DNA from: Erythrobacter sp.
GTDB lineage: Bacteria; Pseudomonadota; Alphaproteobacteria; Sphingomonadales; Sphingomonadaceae
DNA length: 64,000 nt
Direction: 5' to 3'
NCBI GenBank assembly: GCA_025698865.1
Contig: JAILWQ010000003.1
Location: 372,001-436,000 of the forward strand
Shown here: one piece after another, positions 8,230 through 17,721 of the stretch
How positions within the stretch are numbered: position 1 is the first letter of the stretch
How the letters are laid out: every line of letters begins with the position of its first letter
Notes under the pieces: generated by a model
What the model saw: only the letters and a program-made list of their open reading frames with translations
Databases searched by the model: none
What the model was told of the DNA's origin: nothing
Program-made: the position numbers and the translations under genes

Positions 8230-8957
8230 TGCCGATGGACGATACCGGAACGAGCGACGAACTGAACTTTTGCCAGGCCTGCTCGATCCGCAACCGGGCC
8301 ATCTGCGCCGACCTCGACGACACCGAGATCGCGCTGCTCAACCGCATCGGTCGCAGGAAGCATCTCACCGCCGGAGAGTCCCTCCTTTGGGAAGGCGACG
8401 AAGCGGTCTTCGTCGCGAACGTCGTCACCGGCATGCTCAAGCTGTCCACGACGACCGGCGACGGGCGCGAGCAGATCCTCGGCCTCTCCTATCCGTCCGA
8501 CTTCCTCGGCCGGCCCTATGGCGAGACGACCCCGTACGATGCGCAGGCCCTGACGGATGCTACGGTCTGCATCTTCCGCCGGGTCGACTTCGAGCGCTTC
8601 GCGCACGAACACCCCCGGCTCGAACGCAAGCTACTCGAGCGGACCCTGGGGGAACTGGACAGATCGAGACGCTGGATGCTGCTCCTCGGGCGCATGTCGG
8701 CCGAAGAAAGGCTCGCCACCCTCCTGCTGGAGATATCCGAACGCCTGGCGGCGAGCACGTGCGGAGGCGACGCATCGCCGCTCGACGTCTTCGAACTCCC
8801 CGTGTCGCGCCAGCAGATCGCGGACATCCTGGGACTGACGATCGAAACGGTGAGCCGACAGTTCACCCGTCTGCGGGAGGACGAGATCATAGGGATGAGG
8901 GGAAGAAGGGAAGTCGAGGTCCTGCGACGCGATCTTCTCGAAGCCATCGTGGGCTAG
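8229..8957 (+). CDS. FNR/FixK-type oxygen-responsive transcription factor
   Basis: A 242-residue Crp/Fnr family regulator. The N-terminal Cys15-x2-Cys18-x7-Cys26 plus a central Cys114 (ATVCIF) give the four cysteines needed for an oxygen-labile [4Fe-4S] cluster, as in FNR/FnrL. The cyclic-nucleotide-like beta roll follows (LLWEGDEAVFVANVVTGMLK). Then comes a helix-turn-helix with LTIETVSRQFTRLREDEI, whose E-x2-SR contacts recognise TTGAT half-sites. The ATG at 8229 overlaps the nnrS remnant stop; a second ATG two codons on is possible. It probably activates the downstream cco genes under low oxygen. Confidence 0.92.
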   Translation: MPMDDTGTSDELNFCQACSIRNRAICADLDDTEIALLNRIGRRKHLTAGESLLWEGDEAVFVANVVTGMLKLSTTTGDGREQILGLSYPSDFLGRPYGETTPYDAQALTDATVCIFRRVDFERFAHEHPRLERKLLERTLGELDRSRRWMLLLGRMSAEERLATLLLEISERLAASTCGGDASPLDVFELPVSRQQIADILGLTIETVSRQFTRLREDEIIGMRGRREVEVLRRDLLEAIVG

Positions 8958-9006
8958 AGCACCTGCGGACGCTCGCGGAAATTCCGGCGCGTGCAGGCTT
9001 TCGCGT

Positions 9007-9020
9007 TTGACCTGAATCAA
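9007..9020. promoter_or_regulatory. FNR-type box TTGAC-ctga-ATCAA
   Basis: A 14-bp dyad matching the FNR/FixK consensus (TTGAT-N4-ATCAA) at nine of ten conserved positions. It lies about 60 bp upstream of the second Crp/Fnr gene (start 9080), a spacing compatible with class II activation. It is probably bound by the product of the gene at 8229 or by the second regulator itself. Confidence 0.75.
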
Positions 9021-9079
9021 GGACCCGACCGCATCGGCATGCGAACGGCGACCCGAAGAGAAACCGGAGGTCCGCCATC

Positions 9080-9763
9080 TTGTCGCAAGAAGCTTCCAGC
9101 CGGACCCGCAACACCGGTCACTCGAGGATACATGCCTCGCATCCGTTGTCCGCGTTCCTGCCGACACGGCAGCTCCGCGTTCCGCAGGGAGACTTCGACG
9201 ACGAGATAGGGACGGACGGAAGGACCATCGTCTACATCGAGGAAGGGGTGGTCAAGCTCGTCGGACACCTCGGAGCGGACCGGGAACAGATTGCCGCGTT
9301 CGCGTTCGAGGGGGACGTCCTCGTCGTCCCGGCCCATGTGTCCACTCCGCATACGCTCCACGCTTTGGAGGACAGCGTCGTGCACTTCCTGCGATCGGAC
9401 GATCTGCTTCCGAAGGGAAGACCGGCCATGGGCGCGGGACAGCTGCTCGACCGCATCCTCGCCGATCTCGGGCGCTCCCGCGAACTGTCCGCCCTCCTCG
9501 GCAGGAAGTCGGCCCGAGAACGAATCTGCGGCTTCCTCGTCGAGATGGAGAAACGCATCGGAAGACGGGAGAACGGAGCCGTCATACTCGATCTGCCGAT
9601 GTCGCGAAGGGAGATCGGCGACCATCTCGGGCTCACAATCGAGACCGTCAGCCGGCAGCTGACCGATCTCCGGGAACGAAGCGCCATCGCGACGTGCGGA
9701 AGGTCACGCATCGACATCCTCGATCCGCAAGGCCTGCGTGCGCTCGCCGGCTCGGTTGATTGA
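9080..9763 (+). CDS. Second Crp/Fnr family regulator, without the Fe-S cysteines
   Basis: A 227-residue Crp/Fnr protein starting at TTG 9080 behind a strong GGAGG site (9066-9072). It keeps the sensor roll and the DNA-reading helix LTIETVSRQLTDLRERSAI, with the same E-x2-SR contacts as its neighbour. It lacks the N-terminal cysteine cluster, so it resembles FixK rather than FNR. An FNR box sits in its promoter and another lies before ccoN, consistent with a two-step FNR-to-FixK-like cascade or with feedback (inference). Its C-terminal helix-turn-helix closely resembles that of the gene at 8229. Confidence 0.88.
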   Translation: MSQEASSRTRNTGHSRIHASHPLSAFLPTRQLRVPQGDFDDEIGTDGRTIVYIEEGVVKLVGHLGADREQIAAFAFEGDVLVVPAHVSTPHTLHALEDSVVHFLRSDDLLPKGRPAMGAGQLLDRILADLGRSRELSALLGRKSARERICGFLVEMEKRIGRRENGAVILDLPMSRREIGDHLGLTIETVSRQLTDLRERSAIATCGRSRIDILDPQGLRALAGSVD

Positions 9764-9785
9764 GGCGACCAATCTTTTCCCGAAT

Positions 9786-9799
9786 TTGACCTCGATCAA
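9786..9799. promoter_or_regulatory. FNR-type box TTGAC-ctcg-ATCAA before ccoN
   Basis: A 14-bp dyad matching the FNR consensus at nine of ten positions, centred at 9792.5 and 60 bp upstream of ccoN ATG 9853. If centred at -41.5, transcription would begin near 9834, with a weak -10-like stretch (ATAGGCAT) at 9821-9828. This is the expected class II layout for an anaerobically activated cbb3 operon. Confidence 0.8.
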
Positions 9800-9852
9800 T
9801 GCAGTGCGCGCGGTGGCCCCATAGGCATGGATCGAAGCGATCGGAGCGACAG

Positions 9853-11529
9853 ATGCAGGCAGAAGCGGCCCTGGGGCGGGCGGGACTATGGTTCGGTGTC
9901 CTCATTCTCTCGATAGTCATGGCCGCCACGGCGCGCGATCCGGGCTTCGCTGCCCACGCGACGATCATCGGCGTCGTGGCCTTCGTGCTCATGTGGATGT
10001 CGGCTGTCCGGTTCGACCCCATGGGCCGTGCGCGCGGCTTCTTCCGGATTCCCGAAGGACCTTCCCGATACGATGACGATCCGGTCCGCTGGGGCGTCCT
10101 CGCCACCATGGCATGGGCGCTTGTCGGCATGCTCGCCGGGGTATTCATCGCCTCGCAGCTTGCCTTCCCACAGCTCAACATCGAGCCATACTTCAACTTC
10201 GGACGGGTCCGACCACTCCACACCTCGGCGGTGATCTTCGCCTTCGGCGGCAACATTCTGATCGCGAGCAGCTTCTACGTGGTCCAGCGGACCTGCCGCG
10301 CGCAGCTCGCCTTCCCCGCGCTCGCGCGGTTCGTCTTCTGGGGTTACCAGCTGTTCATCGTCCTCGCCGCCTCAGGCTACCTGTTCGGCGTCACGCAGAG
10401 CCGCGAATACGCGGAACCCGAATGGTACGTCGACCTGTGGCTGACCATCGTCTGGGTCGCCTACCTGATCGTCTTCGTCGGCACGCTCGCCCGCCGGACC
10501 GAACCGCACATCTATGTCGCCAACTGGTTCTATCTCTCCTTCATCATCACCATCGCGATGCTGCACATCGTCAACAACCTGGCGGTGCCCGTCTCGCTGA
10601 ACGGATCGCTGTCGTTCTCCGCCTTCGCCGGCGTGCAGGACGCGCTGACGCAGTGGTGGTACGGACACAACGCCGTGGCGTTTTTCCTGACCGTGCCGTT
10701 CCTTGCCATGATGTACTACTTCGTGCCCAAGCAGGCCGAACGTCCGGTCTACAGCTACCGGCTCTCGATCATACACTTCTGGTCCCTGATCTTCCTCTAC
10801 ATCTGGGCCGGGCCGCACCACCTCCACTACACGGCGCTCCCCGACTGGGCACAGACGCTGGGCATGGTGTTCTCGGTGATCCTTTGGATGCCCAGCTGGG
10901 GCGGGATGATCAACGGGCTCATGACGCTCAACGGGGCATGGGACAAGGTCCGCACCGATCCGATCATCCGGATGATGGTCATGGCGATGGCCTTCTACGG
11001 CATGGCCACCTTCGAAGGGCCGATGCTCAGCATCAAGGCGGTCAATTCGCTCTCGCACTACACCGACTGGACAGTGGGCCACGTGCATTCGGGCGCACTG
11101 GGATGGAACGGGCTGATCAGCTTCGCCGCGGTCTACTTCCTCGTGCCGCGCCTGTGGAAGCGCGAGCGGATGTATTCGCTGCGCATGATCAACTGGCACT
11201 TCTGGCTCGCGACACTCGGCATCGTCTTCTACGCGGCCAGCATGTGGGTGGCCGGCATCACCCAGGGGCTGATGTGGCGCGAATACGGCGCGGACGGATA
11301 CCTGGTGAACAGCTTCGCCGAGACCGTCGCGGCCCTGCACGAGCTCTACATCATCCGAGCCGTCGGCGGGGCGATGTACCTCGCCGGTGCCGTCATCATG
11401 GGTTTCAACGTCTGGATGACGATAGCAGGCCGGCTCCGCGAGGAGGCGCCGATGGGCGCAATGCCCGCCTACGATTCCGACAAGGACCGCCCCCTCGCCG
11501 GGTCGGCCATCCCCGAACCAGCGGAATAG
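9853..11529 (+). CDS. ccoN: Cytochrome cbb3 oxidase subunit I
   Basis: Catalytic heme b / b3-CuB subunit of the high-affinity C-type oxidase, an inner-membrane proton pump; 558 residues with about 12 helices. ATG 9853 is preferred over an ATG at 9799 that falls on the FNR box. Expected ligands are visible: [15 protein letters not shown] (heme b), [12 protein letters not shown] (CuB His), [15 protein letters not shown] (CuB His pair) and [14 protein letters not shown] (heme ligands). It is first of eight overlapping or closely spaced genes for a complete cbb3 system. Confidence 0.97.
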   Translation: MQAEAALGRAGLWFGVLILSIVMAATARDPGFAAHATIIGVVAFVLMWMSAVRFDPMGRARGFFRIPEGPSRYDDDPVRWGVLATMAWALVGMLAGVFIASQLAFPQLNIEPYFNFGRVRPLHTSAVIFAFGGNILIASSFYVVQRTCRAQLAFPALARFVFWGYQLFIVLAASGYLFGVTQSREYAEPEWYVDLWLTIVWVAYLIVFVGTLARRTEPHIYVANWFYLSFIITIAMLHIVNNLAVPVSLNGSLSFSAFAGVQDALTQWWYGHNAVAFFLTVPFLAMMYYFVPKQAERPVYSYRLSIIHFWSLIFLYIWAGPHHLHYTALPDWAQTLGMVFSVILWMPSWGGMINGLMTLNGAWDKVRTDPIIRMMVMAMAFYGMATFEGPMLSIKAVNSLSHYTDWTVGHVHSGALGWNGLISFAAVYFLVPRLWKRERMYSLRMINWHFWLATLGIVFYAASMWVAGITQGLMWREYGADGYLVNSFAETVAALHELYIIRAVGGAMYLAGAVIMGFNVWMTIAGRLREEAPMGAMPAYDSDKDRPLAGSAIPEPAE

Positions 11530-11540
11530 GACGGAACGCC

Positions 11541-12293
11541 ATGGGTCTCGCATCCCAGCACAAGAAGCTGGAGAAGAACATCAACCTCCTCGCGATCTTC
11601 TCCTTCATAGCCGTGGCGATAGGAGGGATCGTCGAGATCGCGCCCCTGTTCTGGATCGACAACACGATCGAGGAAGTCGAGGGCATGCGGCCCTACACGC
11701 CGCTCGAGCAGGCGGGACGCAACATCTACGTGCGGGAGGGGTGCTACTCCTGCCACAGCCAGATGATCCGGCCTTTCCGGGACGAGGTGGAACGATACGG
11801 GCACTACAGCCTCGCTGCCGAGAGCATGTACGACCATCCGTTCCAGTGGGGTTCCAAGCGCACCGGCCCCGACCTCGCGCGCGTCGGCGGCAGGTATTCG
11901 GACGAATGGCATGTGCAGCATCTCGAGGATCCGCAGAGCGTCGTGCCGGAGAGCATCATGCCGCAGTACTCCTTCCTCGGCAGGACCAGGCTCGACACGG
12001 ACAACGCCGCCGACATGCTGCTGGCGCTGCGGCGGGTGGGTGTCCCCTATTCCGACCGCGACATAGGCCAGGCGATGGCGGACATCGTGCTCCAGGCCAA
12101 TCCGGACGCCGATGGCGACGTCGAGGACTTCCAGCGACGCTACCCCAAGGCACAGGTCCGCGACTTCGATGGCGATCCCGGTCGCGTGACCGAGATGGAC
12201 GCGCTCGTCGCCTACCTGCAGATGCTCGGCACGCTGGTCGACGTTGACAGCGCTGCGGCGCAGGAACGGCTGGCAGAGGAGAAGGGGCGATGA
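11541..12293 (+). CDS. ccoO: Cytochrome cbb3 oxidase subunit II (mono-heme cytochrome c)
   Basis: A 250-residue membrane-anchored cytochrome c. One N-terminal helix ([20 protein letters not shown]) is followed by the heme-binding CYSCH near residue 69 ([15 protein letters not shown]). SIMPQYSF later supplies the axial Met. It begins 11 bp after ccoN and its stop overlaps the ccoQ start (ATGA). It passes electrons from CcoP to the CcoN heme b. Confidence 0.96.
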   Translation: MGLASQHKKLEKNINLLAIFSFIAVAIGGIVEIAPLFWIDNTIEEVEGMRPYTPLEQAGRNIYVREGCYSCHSQMIRPFRDEVERYGHYSLAAESMYDHPFQWGSKRTGPDLARVGGRYSDEWHVQHLEDPQSVVPESIMPQYSFLGRTRLDTDNAADMLLALRRVGVPYSDRDIGQAMADIVLQANPDADGDVEDFQRRYPKAQVRDFDGDPGRVTEMDALVAYLQMLGTLVDVDSAAAQERLAEEKGR

Positions 12294-12469
12294 GCCTGTA
12301 CGACCAACTGCGCCATCTCGCCGACAGCTACGGGCTGATCGGACTCCTCGTCCTGTTCCTCGGCCTGTGCCTGTGGGTGTTCCGCCCGGGCGCGAAGCAG
12401 CAGAACCGGGAGGCGGCGCACCTGATATTCCGCGACGACGAGATCGAGGGGCGAGACCATGGCCGATAA
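12290..12469 (+). CDS. ccoQ: Cytochrome cbb3 oxidase small subunit
   Basis: A 59-residue single-helix protein of CcoQ/FixQ type. It overlaps the ccoO stop by 4 nt at the start and ccoP by 11 nt at the end. The layout is a short N-terminus ([17 protein letters not shown]), one hydrophobic helix ([14 protein letters not shown]), then a charged tail. This size, topology and slot between ccoO and ccoP are diagnostic. It stabilises the CcoP-CcoNO complex in other bacteria. Confidence 0.9.
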   Translation: MSLYDQLRHLADSYGLIGLLVLFLGLCLWVFRPGAKQQNREAAHLIFRDDEIEGRDHGR

Positions 12470-13370
12470 GCGCATAGACGAGGCGACTGGAACGCCGACC
12501 GTCGGGCACGAATGGGACGGCATCGAGGAGCTCGACACGCCGATGCCGCGCTGGTGGCTGTGGACGCTCTACCTCACCATCGTCTGGGGCGTGGTCTATG
12601 TCGTGCTCTACCCGGCATGGCCGCTCGGCGACAGGGCTACGGAAGGCGTACTGGGCTGGTCCAGCCGCGGCGAACTGGCCGAGGAGATGAGCGTCGTCGA
12701 TCAGGCCCGCACCACGATGCGCGAGGAGCTCGCCCGCATACCGGTGGAGCGCCTGCCGGAGAACAGCGAACTGTTCGCACAAGCGGTAGCCGGGGGCCGC
12801 TCCGCCTTCCAGGTCCACTGCTCGCAATGCCACGGGTCGGGGGCGGCCGGAAGCCAGACGCTCGGCTACCCCAATCTGAACGACGACGACTGGCTCTGGG
12901 GCGGCGATCTCAAGGCGATCGAATACACCCTCGTGAACGGCATCCGAGCTCCAGGCGTGGACGACACCCGCACCAGCATCATGCCACCGTTCGCCGGGGC
13001 GTTCGAACGGTCCCAGCTGGACGCGCTCGTGAACCACGTGCTCTCGCTCGATGGGCGGGGGACCTCATCCAGCGCGGGTGCGCAGACCTACCGGGACAAC
13101 TGCAGCGCCTGCCACGGCGCCGCCGGCGAAGGGAACCGCGAACTTGGCGCGCCACGTCTGAACGACGCGATCTGGCTCTACGGCAATTCTCCTGCCGACA
13201 TACGTGCCCAGATACTGGAACCGAGGATGGGGAGGATGCCCCACTGGAGCGGCCGTCTCGATCCGGTCACGATCAAGATGCTCTCGGCCTACGTCTGGTC
13301 CCTGGGCGGCGGCGAGGAGCTAGTCGAGGTCGCCGAGAATCCCACGGTGGAGGTCGATGCGGAACCGTGA
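12459..13370 (+). CDS. ccoP: Cytochrome cbb3 oxidase subunit III (di-heme cytochrome c)
   Basis: A 303-residue di-heme cytochrome c. The N-terminal region has the CcoP signature HEWDGIEELDTPMPRWWLW, which runs into the membrane helix. Two heme c sites follow, CSQCH (about residue 121) and CSACH (about residue 213), each with a downstream Met (SIMPPF, GRMPHW). It accepts electrons from soluble cytochrome c. It overlaps ccoQ by 11 nt and ccoG by 14 nt. Confidence 0.96.
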   Translation: MADKRIDEATGTPTVGHEWDGIEELDTPMPRWWLWTLYLTIVWGVVYVVLYPAWPLGDRATEGVLGWSSRGELAEEMSVVDQARTTMREELARIPVERLPENSELFAQAVAGGRSAFQVHCSQCHGSGAAGSQTLGYPNLNDDDWLWGGDLKAIEYTLVNGIRAPGVDDTRTSIMPPFAGAFERSQLDALVNHVLSLDGRGTSSSAGAQTYRDNCSACHGAAGEGNRELGAPRLNDAIWLYGNSPADIRAQILEPRMGRMPHWSGRLDPVTIKMLSAYVWSLGGGEELVEVAENPTVEVDAEP

Positions 13371-14967
13371 TCCCGGTCGCGCGTCGAGCGCTCCGCCGCG
13401 CCGGGAGGGCGGGGACCGCGACTGGTCGGTCGTCGTCGAGGACGGACGGGCGAAGACGAACGAGCCGGTCTCGAGCGCGGTGGCCGAACCCGAATCGACG
13501 ACGCTGCGCCACGAACCGCACGAGCCGCCGCGCCAGCATCTGCCGAACAAGCTCTTCGAGAAGCGCACGAAGGTCCACAACAAGCGGATCGACGGACCCT
13601 TCCGCCGCTTCAAGTGGTTCGTCATGGCCGTCACCCTGGCGATCTACTACGGCACGCCCTGGATACGATGGGACCGCGGCCCCTACGCACCCGACCAGGG
13701 GGTGCTCGTCGATCTCGCCAACCGCCGCTTCTACATGTTCGGCATCGAGATATGGCCGCACGAGTTCTACTACGTCGCCGGCCTCCTCATCATGGCGGCG
13801 CTCGGCCTCTTCCTCGTCACCAGCGCGGTGGGCCGCGCATGGTGCGGATACGCCTGCCCGCAGACCGTGTGGACCGACCTGTTCCAGCACGTCGACCGTC
13901 TAGTCGACGGCGATCGCAACGCACGGATCAGGCTGGACGCGGCACCCCTAGGCCCCGGAAAGCTCGCCAAGCGGACGTTCAAGTATGCGATCTACCTCGT
14001 CATCAGCTTCTGGACCGGTGGCGCATGGATCATGTACTTCGCCGATGCGCCGACGCTGGTGCGCGACTTCTGGGCGGGCGAGGCGGCACCCGCGGCCTAC
14101 ATCACCGTCGCCATCCTCACGCTCACCACCTTCACGCTCGGCGGGTTCATGCGCGAACAGGTGTGCATCTACATGTGCCCCTGGCCCCGCATCCAGACCG
14201 CGATGATGGACGAGAAGTCGCTGCTGGTCACCTACAAGGACTGGCGCGGCGAACCGCGCGGCAGCGTCAAGAAGGCCCAGAGGAACCCCGGCGAGTTCGG
14301 CGACTGCATCGACTGCCTGCAATGCGTCGCCGTCTGTCCCACAGGGATCGACATCCGCGAAGGTCCTCAGGTCGGCTGCATCACCTGCGCGCTGTGCATC
14401 GACGCCTGCGACAGGGTGATGGCGGACATCGGCCGCCCACGCGGACTGATCGACTACGCCACACTGGAGGACTGCGAAAAGGAGGCGAACGGCGAGCCCA
14501 CACCCTCCCCCTACAGGACCCTCCTGCGACCCCGTACGATCGCGTACTTCCTGATCTGGGGAAGCATCGGCCTCGCCATGCTGTTCGCGCTCGGTGTCCG
14601 CAACCACGTGGGACTATCGGTCTCCCCGGATCGCAACCCGCCCTACATCCTGATGAGCGACGGATCGGTGCGCAACTCCTACACGATCAAGCTGCGCAAC
14701 ATGGAGAGCCGTCCACGCGAGATGGAGATCGCGATCGACGACCTTCCTGGCGCAGTGATGTGGACCGACATGGGCGGGCGCGATGCGGCGGCGCGGACCC
14801 AGGTGAAAACCGTTCCCGCCGACGAGGTGCTGACAGTGCGGGCGTACGTCGTCGTACCCAAAGGAGCGTCAACGCAGGACTTCGACTTCACCGTGACGTC
14901 GCGCGACGAACAGCGGGAGAGCGCGGCGGCGGAGGCGCGGTTTGATGCTCCCGGAAGCGGGCAATGA
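13357..14967 (+). CDS. ccoG: Cytochrome c oxidase accessory protein CcoG (FixG-type ferredoxin)
   Basis: A 536-residue membrane iron-sulfur protein needed for cbb3 biogenesis; CcoG reduces Cu(II) for insertion. It shows helices around WFVMAVTLAIYYGTPW and later, a CGYACPQTVWTDLF motif, and two [4Fe-4S] clusters: CIDCLQCVAVCP then CITCALCIDACD. A C-terminal Ig-like domain follows (IKLRNMESRPREMEI). The start overlaps ccoP by 14 nt and the stop overlaps fixH (ATGA). A Pro/Arg-rich N-terminus of about 80 residues is longer than usual. Confidence 0.95.
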   Translation: MRNRDPGRASSAPPRREGGDRDWSVVVEDGRAKTNEPVSSAVAEPESTTLRHEPHEPPRQHLPNKLFEKRTKVHNKRIDGPFRRFKWFVMAVTLAIYYGTPWIRWDRGPYAPDQGVLVDLANRRFYMFGIEIWPHEFYYVAGLLIMAALGLFLVTSAVGRAWCGYACPQTVWTDLFQHVDRLVDGDRNARIRLDAAPLGPGKLAKRTFKYAIYLVISFWTGGAWIMYFADAPTLVRDFWAGEAAPAAYITVAILTLTTFTLGGFMREQVCIYMCPWPRIQTAMMDEKSLLVTYKDWRGEPRGSVKKAQRNPGEFGDCIDCLQCVAVCPTGIDIREGPQVGCITCALCIDACDRVMADIGRPRGLIDYATLEDCEKEANGEPTPSPYRTLLRPRTIAYFLIWGSIGLAMLFALGVRNHVGLSVSPDRNPPYILMSDGSVRNSYTIKLRNMESRPREMEIAIDDLPGAVMWTDMGGRDAAARTQVKTVPADEVLTVRAYVVVPKGASTQDFDFTVTSRDEQRESAAAEARFDAPGSGQ

Positions 14968-15413
14968 AGCGCGAATTCACCGGCAGGCACATGGCCATGA
15001 TCATCGTGTCGGGGTTCGGCATCATCATAGCGGTCAACCTCTTCATGGCGACGCTCGCGGTGCGCGGCTTCGGGGGCGTCATCGTCGAGAACTCCTATGT
15101 CGCCAGCCAGGAATTCAACGGGTGGCTCGATACCGCTAGGCGACAGAAGGCCTTCGGATGGTCCGCGCGGATCACCCGCAACGACGACGCTCGTCTCGAG
15201 GTGGCGACCTCCGCAGCACCCGCTGGCGCCACCGTCACCGCCGCGGCGCGTCGCCCCCTGGGGCGACCGGAGACCACCAAGCTGGCCTTCATCGAGACGG
15301 CGCCCGGACGATACATCGCGCGTCAGCCCCTGGACGAGGGACGCTGGATCGTCCGGCTGACGATCGTCTCCCCGGACCGGCGGACCTGGTCGACCGAGGA
15401 GCATCTGCAGTGA
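14964..15413 (+). CDS. ccoH: FixH/CcoH family cbb3 assembly protein
   Basis: A 149-residue protein with one N-terminal helix (HMAMIIVSGFGIIIAVNLFM) and a periplasmic beta-rich domain, the FixH pattern. The motif SYVASQEFNGWLDTARRQKAFGW is typical of the family. It lies between ccoG and the copper ATPase with 4-nt overlaps on both sides. It probably acts with CcoI in assembling the oxidase. Confidence 0.92.
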   Translation: MKREFTGRHMAMIIVSGFGIIIAVNLFMATLAVRGFGGVIVENSYVASQEFNGWLDTARRQKAFGWSARITRNDDARLEVATSAAPAGATVTAAARRPLGRPETTKLAFIETAPGRYIARQPLDEGRWIVRLTIVSPDRRTWSTEEHLQ

Positions 15414-17539
15414 ATGCCCCGGCAAACCCGGGTGTGCCCCGACCTGCGGAATCCCTCGACAGTCGCTTCGTCGTTCCGGGAATGCGGTGTGCGGCATGCA
15501 TCGCCAGGATAGAACGCGGCCTGCTCGAACTGGATGGGGTCGAAGCCGCGCGCGTCAACCTGTCCGCCAAGAGGGTCGCCATCAGGCACGGCCCCGAAGT
15601 GGACTCCGAGTATCTGCTGGGTGCACTCGGCAGGATCGGTTTCGAGGCCCAGGTCGTCGACCTCGAAAGTGTTCCGAAAGACGATGGCGAAAGCCGCATG
15701 CTCCTTCGCGCTCTGGCGGTGGCCGGCTTCGGCATGATGAACATCATGCTGCTGTCGGTGAGCGTGTGGTCGGGCGCAGGAGGCGTCACCAGGGAACTGT
15801 TCCACTGGGTGTCCGCACTCATCGCCCTGCCGGTGGTGGCCTATGCCGGACGACCTTTCTTCGCGAGCGCGGTCGCGGCATTGCGCCATCGCCGGACGAA
15901 CATGGACGTGCCGATCTCGATCGGCGTCCTGCTGGCCACCGCGCTCAGTGTCCACGAGACGGTGATCGGAGGCGACCACGCCTACTTCGACAGCGCGGTC
16001 ATGCTGCTGTTCTTCCTCCTCGCAGGACGTGCGCTCGACGCGACGATGCGCGACCGGACGCGGGCCGGCATCGGTGCGCTGCTTTCGCGGATGGGGAAGT
16101 CCGCCCGCGTGCTGACGGAGGACGGCTCCACCCGAAACCTCGCTGCGGAAGATCTCGAAAAGGGGATGGTCATGCTCGTGGCGGCCGGCGAAGCGTTGGC
16201 AGCGGACGGCGTCGTCCAGGACAGGCGGAGCGCGGTCGACAACTCAATGCTCACCGGCGAGAGCGCACCCCAGTCCGTCCGCGAGGGCGATACGGTGCTT
16301 GCCGGATCCATCAACCTAGGCGATCCCATCCACGTACGCGTGACCGCCGCCTCGTCCGACACGGCGATCGCAGGGATAGCGCGGATGATGGACGAAGCGG
16401 GACAGTCGCGCAGCCGCTACGTCCGCGTTGCGGATCGCGCTTCCCGCCTATACGCCCCCGCGGTGCATACGCTAGCGCTGGCCGCGTTCGCCGGCTGGAT
16501 GATCGCGGGGGCGGGCTGGCACCAGTCGTTGGTGATCGCGATCGCGGTGCTCATCATCACCTGCCCCTGCGCTCTGGGACTCGCCGTCCCGGCCGCGCAG
16601 GTGGTGGCATCGGGCGCGCTCGCCCGGCGCGGGCTCCTGGTGAAGGACGGCAGCGCGCTCGAAAGGCTGGCCGAAATCGATACGGCGCTGTTCGACAAGA
16701 CCGGTACGCTGACGCAGGGCGAACCCATCGCCGCCATCGGCCATCTGACGCCGGAACAGAAGGCGATCGGTCTCGCACTGGCGCAGTCCAGCCGGCATCC
16801 CCTCAGCAGGGGTATCGCAACCGCCGTCGAGGCGACCGGCATCCGGCCCGCCTCGCCCACGGCGGTCGCCGAGGTGCCAGGACGGGGCGTCAGCGGATTG
16901 CTCGGTAAGGTTCCCGTATCGCTGACACGCGGACGAGAGGATCGAGCAAGCCTCGCTACGATCCTGAGCATCGGTTCGGAAAGCGTCGAGATCACATTCA
17001 CCGATCCTGTGCGCGAGGATGCGACCCCGACCCTCGACGCGCTTCGCGCCATGGGCGTGCGCAGCAGGATCGTGTCGGGCGACCGGGACGCGGCGGTCGA
17101 AGCGCTCGCCGCAGAACTCGGCATCATCGGCGAAGGCGGGAAGCGTCCCGAGAGCAAGCTGGCCCTGCTCGAGGCGCTGAAGGCGGACGGGCATCGACCC
17201 CTCATGGTAGGGGACGGGATCAACGACGGACCTGCCATGGCGGCAGCACATGCCTCCATCGCGCCCGGCACGGCCAGCGACGTGAGCCAGCAGGCGGCGG
17301 ATGCGGTTTTCGTCGGCAGGTCATTAATGCCCGTCGTGGCGGCGGTCGCGATCGCGCGCCGGACCATGCGCATTGTTCGCCAGAACTTCGGCTTCGCGAT
17401 CGGCTACAACGTGCTCGCCGTGCCGCTGGCGATCGCCGGCCTCGTCACGCCCCTGATCGCGGCGATAGCCATGTCGCTCAGTTCCCTGATCGTCGTCGGC
17501 AACTCGCTGCGGCTGGCGAAGACCGGAAGCAGGCCGTGA
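15410..17539 (+). CDS. ccoI: Copper-exporting P1B-type ATPase for cbb3 assembly (CcoI/FixI)
   Basis: A 709-residue heavy-metal P-type ATPase. The start is GTG 15410, whose bases overlap the fixH stop. There is one HMA domain with GMRCAACIARIE (Cys27, Cys30). The membrane copper site is CPCALGLAVPAA, the phosphorylation motif is DKTGTLTQGE and the hinge is GDGINDGPAMA. CcoI supplies copper for the CuB centre of CcoN. Its place in the run fixes the role as CcoI rather than a general CopA. Confidence 0.95.
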   Translation: MNAPANPGVPRPAESLDSRFVVPGMRCAACIARIERGLLELDGVEAARVNLSAKRVAIRHGPEVDSEYLLGALGRIGFEAQVVDLESVPKDDGESRMLLRALAVAGFGMMNIMLLSVSVWSGAGGVTRELFHWVSALIALPVVAYAGRPFFASAVAALRHRRTNMDVPISIGVLLATALSVHETVIGGDHAYFDSAVMLLFFLLAGRALDATMRDRTRAGIGALLSRMGKSARVLTEDGSTRNLAAEDLEKGMVMLVAAGEALAADGVVQDRRSAVDNSMLTGESAPQSVREGDTVLAGSINLGDPIHVRVTAASSDTAIAGIARMMDEAGQSRSRYVRVADRASRLYAPAVHTLALAAFAGWMIAGAGWHQSLVIAIAVLIITCPCALGLAVPAAQVVASGALARRGLLVKDGSALERLAEIDTALFDKTGTLTQGEPIAAIGHLTPEQKAIGLALAQSSRHPLSRGIATAVEATGIRPASPTAVAEVPGRGVSGLLGKVPVSLTRGREDRASLATILSIGSESVEITFTDPVREDATPTLDALRAMGVRSRIVSGDRDAAVEALAAELGIIGEGGKRPESKLALLEALKADGHRPLMVGDGINDGPAMAAAHASIAPGTASDVSQQAADAVFVGRSLMPVVAAVAIARRTMRIVRQNFGFAIGYNVLAVPLAIAGLVTPLIAAIAMSLSSLIVVGNSLRLAKTGSRP

Positions 17540-17721
17540 ACATCCTCGTCTTCCTGATACCGGTCGCGTTGGGTCTCGGCGGTGCCGGACTCGCCCTTTT
17601 CTTCTGGGCCATGCGGGACGGGCAGTTCGAGGACCTAGAAGGAGCGGCGAACCGCATCCTGATCGAAGAGGAGGAGGATCTGGCCGGAAGAGCCGACGAG
17701 AAAAAGGAAGTTTGCCGATGA
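17536..17721 (+). CDS. ccoS: cbb3 oxidase maturation protein CcoS
   Basis: A 61-residue protein starting at GTG 17536, overlapping the ccoI stop. One N-terminal helix (ILVFLIPVALGLGGAGLALFFW) is followed by the hallmark FWAMRDGQFEDLEGAANRIL and an acidic tail. CcoS is needed for cofactor insertion into cbb3 oxidase. Its stop overlaps the ATG of the hemN remnant (ATGA). Confidence 0.93.
   Translation: MNILVFLIPVALGLGGAGLALFFWAMRDGQFEDLEGAANRILIEEEEDLAGRADEKKEVCR

Noticed and set aside
9799..9852. Upstream ATG for ccoN at 9799
   Set aside because: It would start on the last base of the FNR box, lacks a ribosome site and adds a basic leader not seen in CcoN.
11469..13037. Long minus-strand frame across ccoO, ccoQ and ccoP
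   Set aside because: Shadow of genes with heme motifs in the expected frames; no signature of its own.
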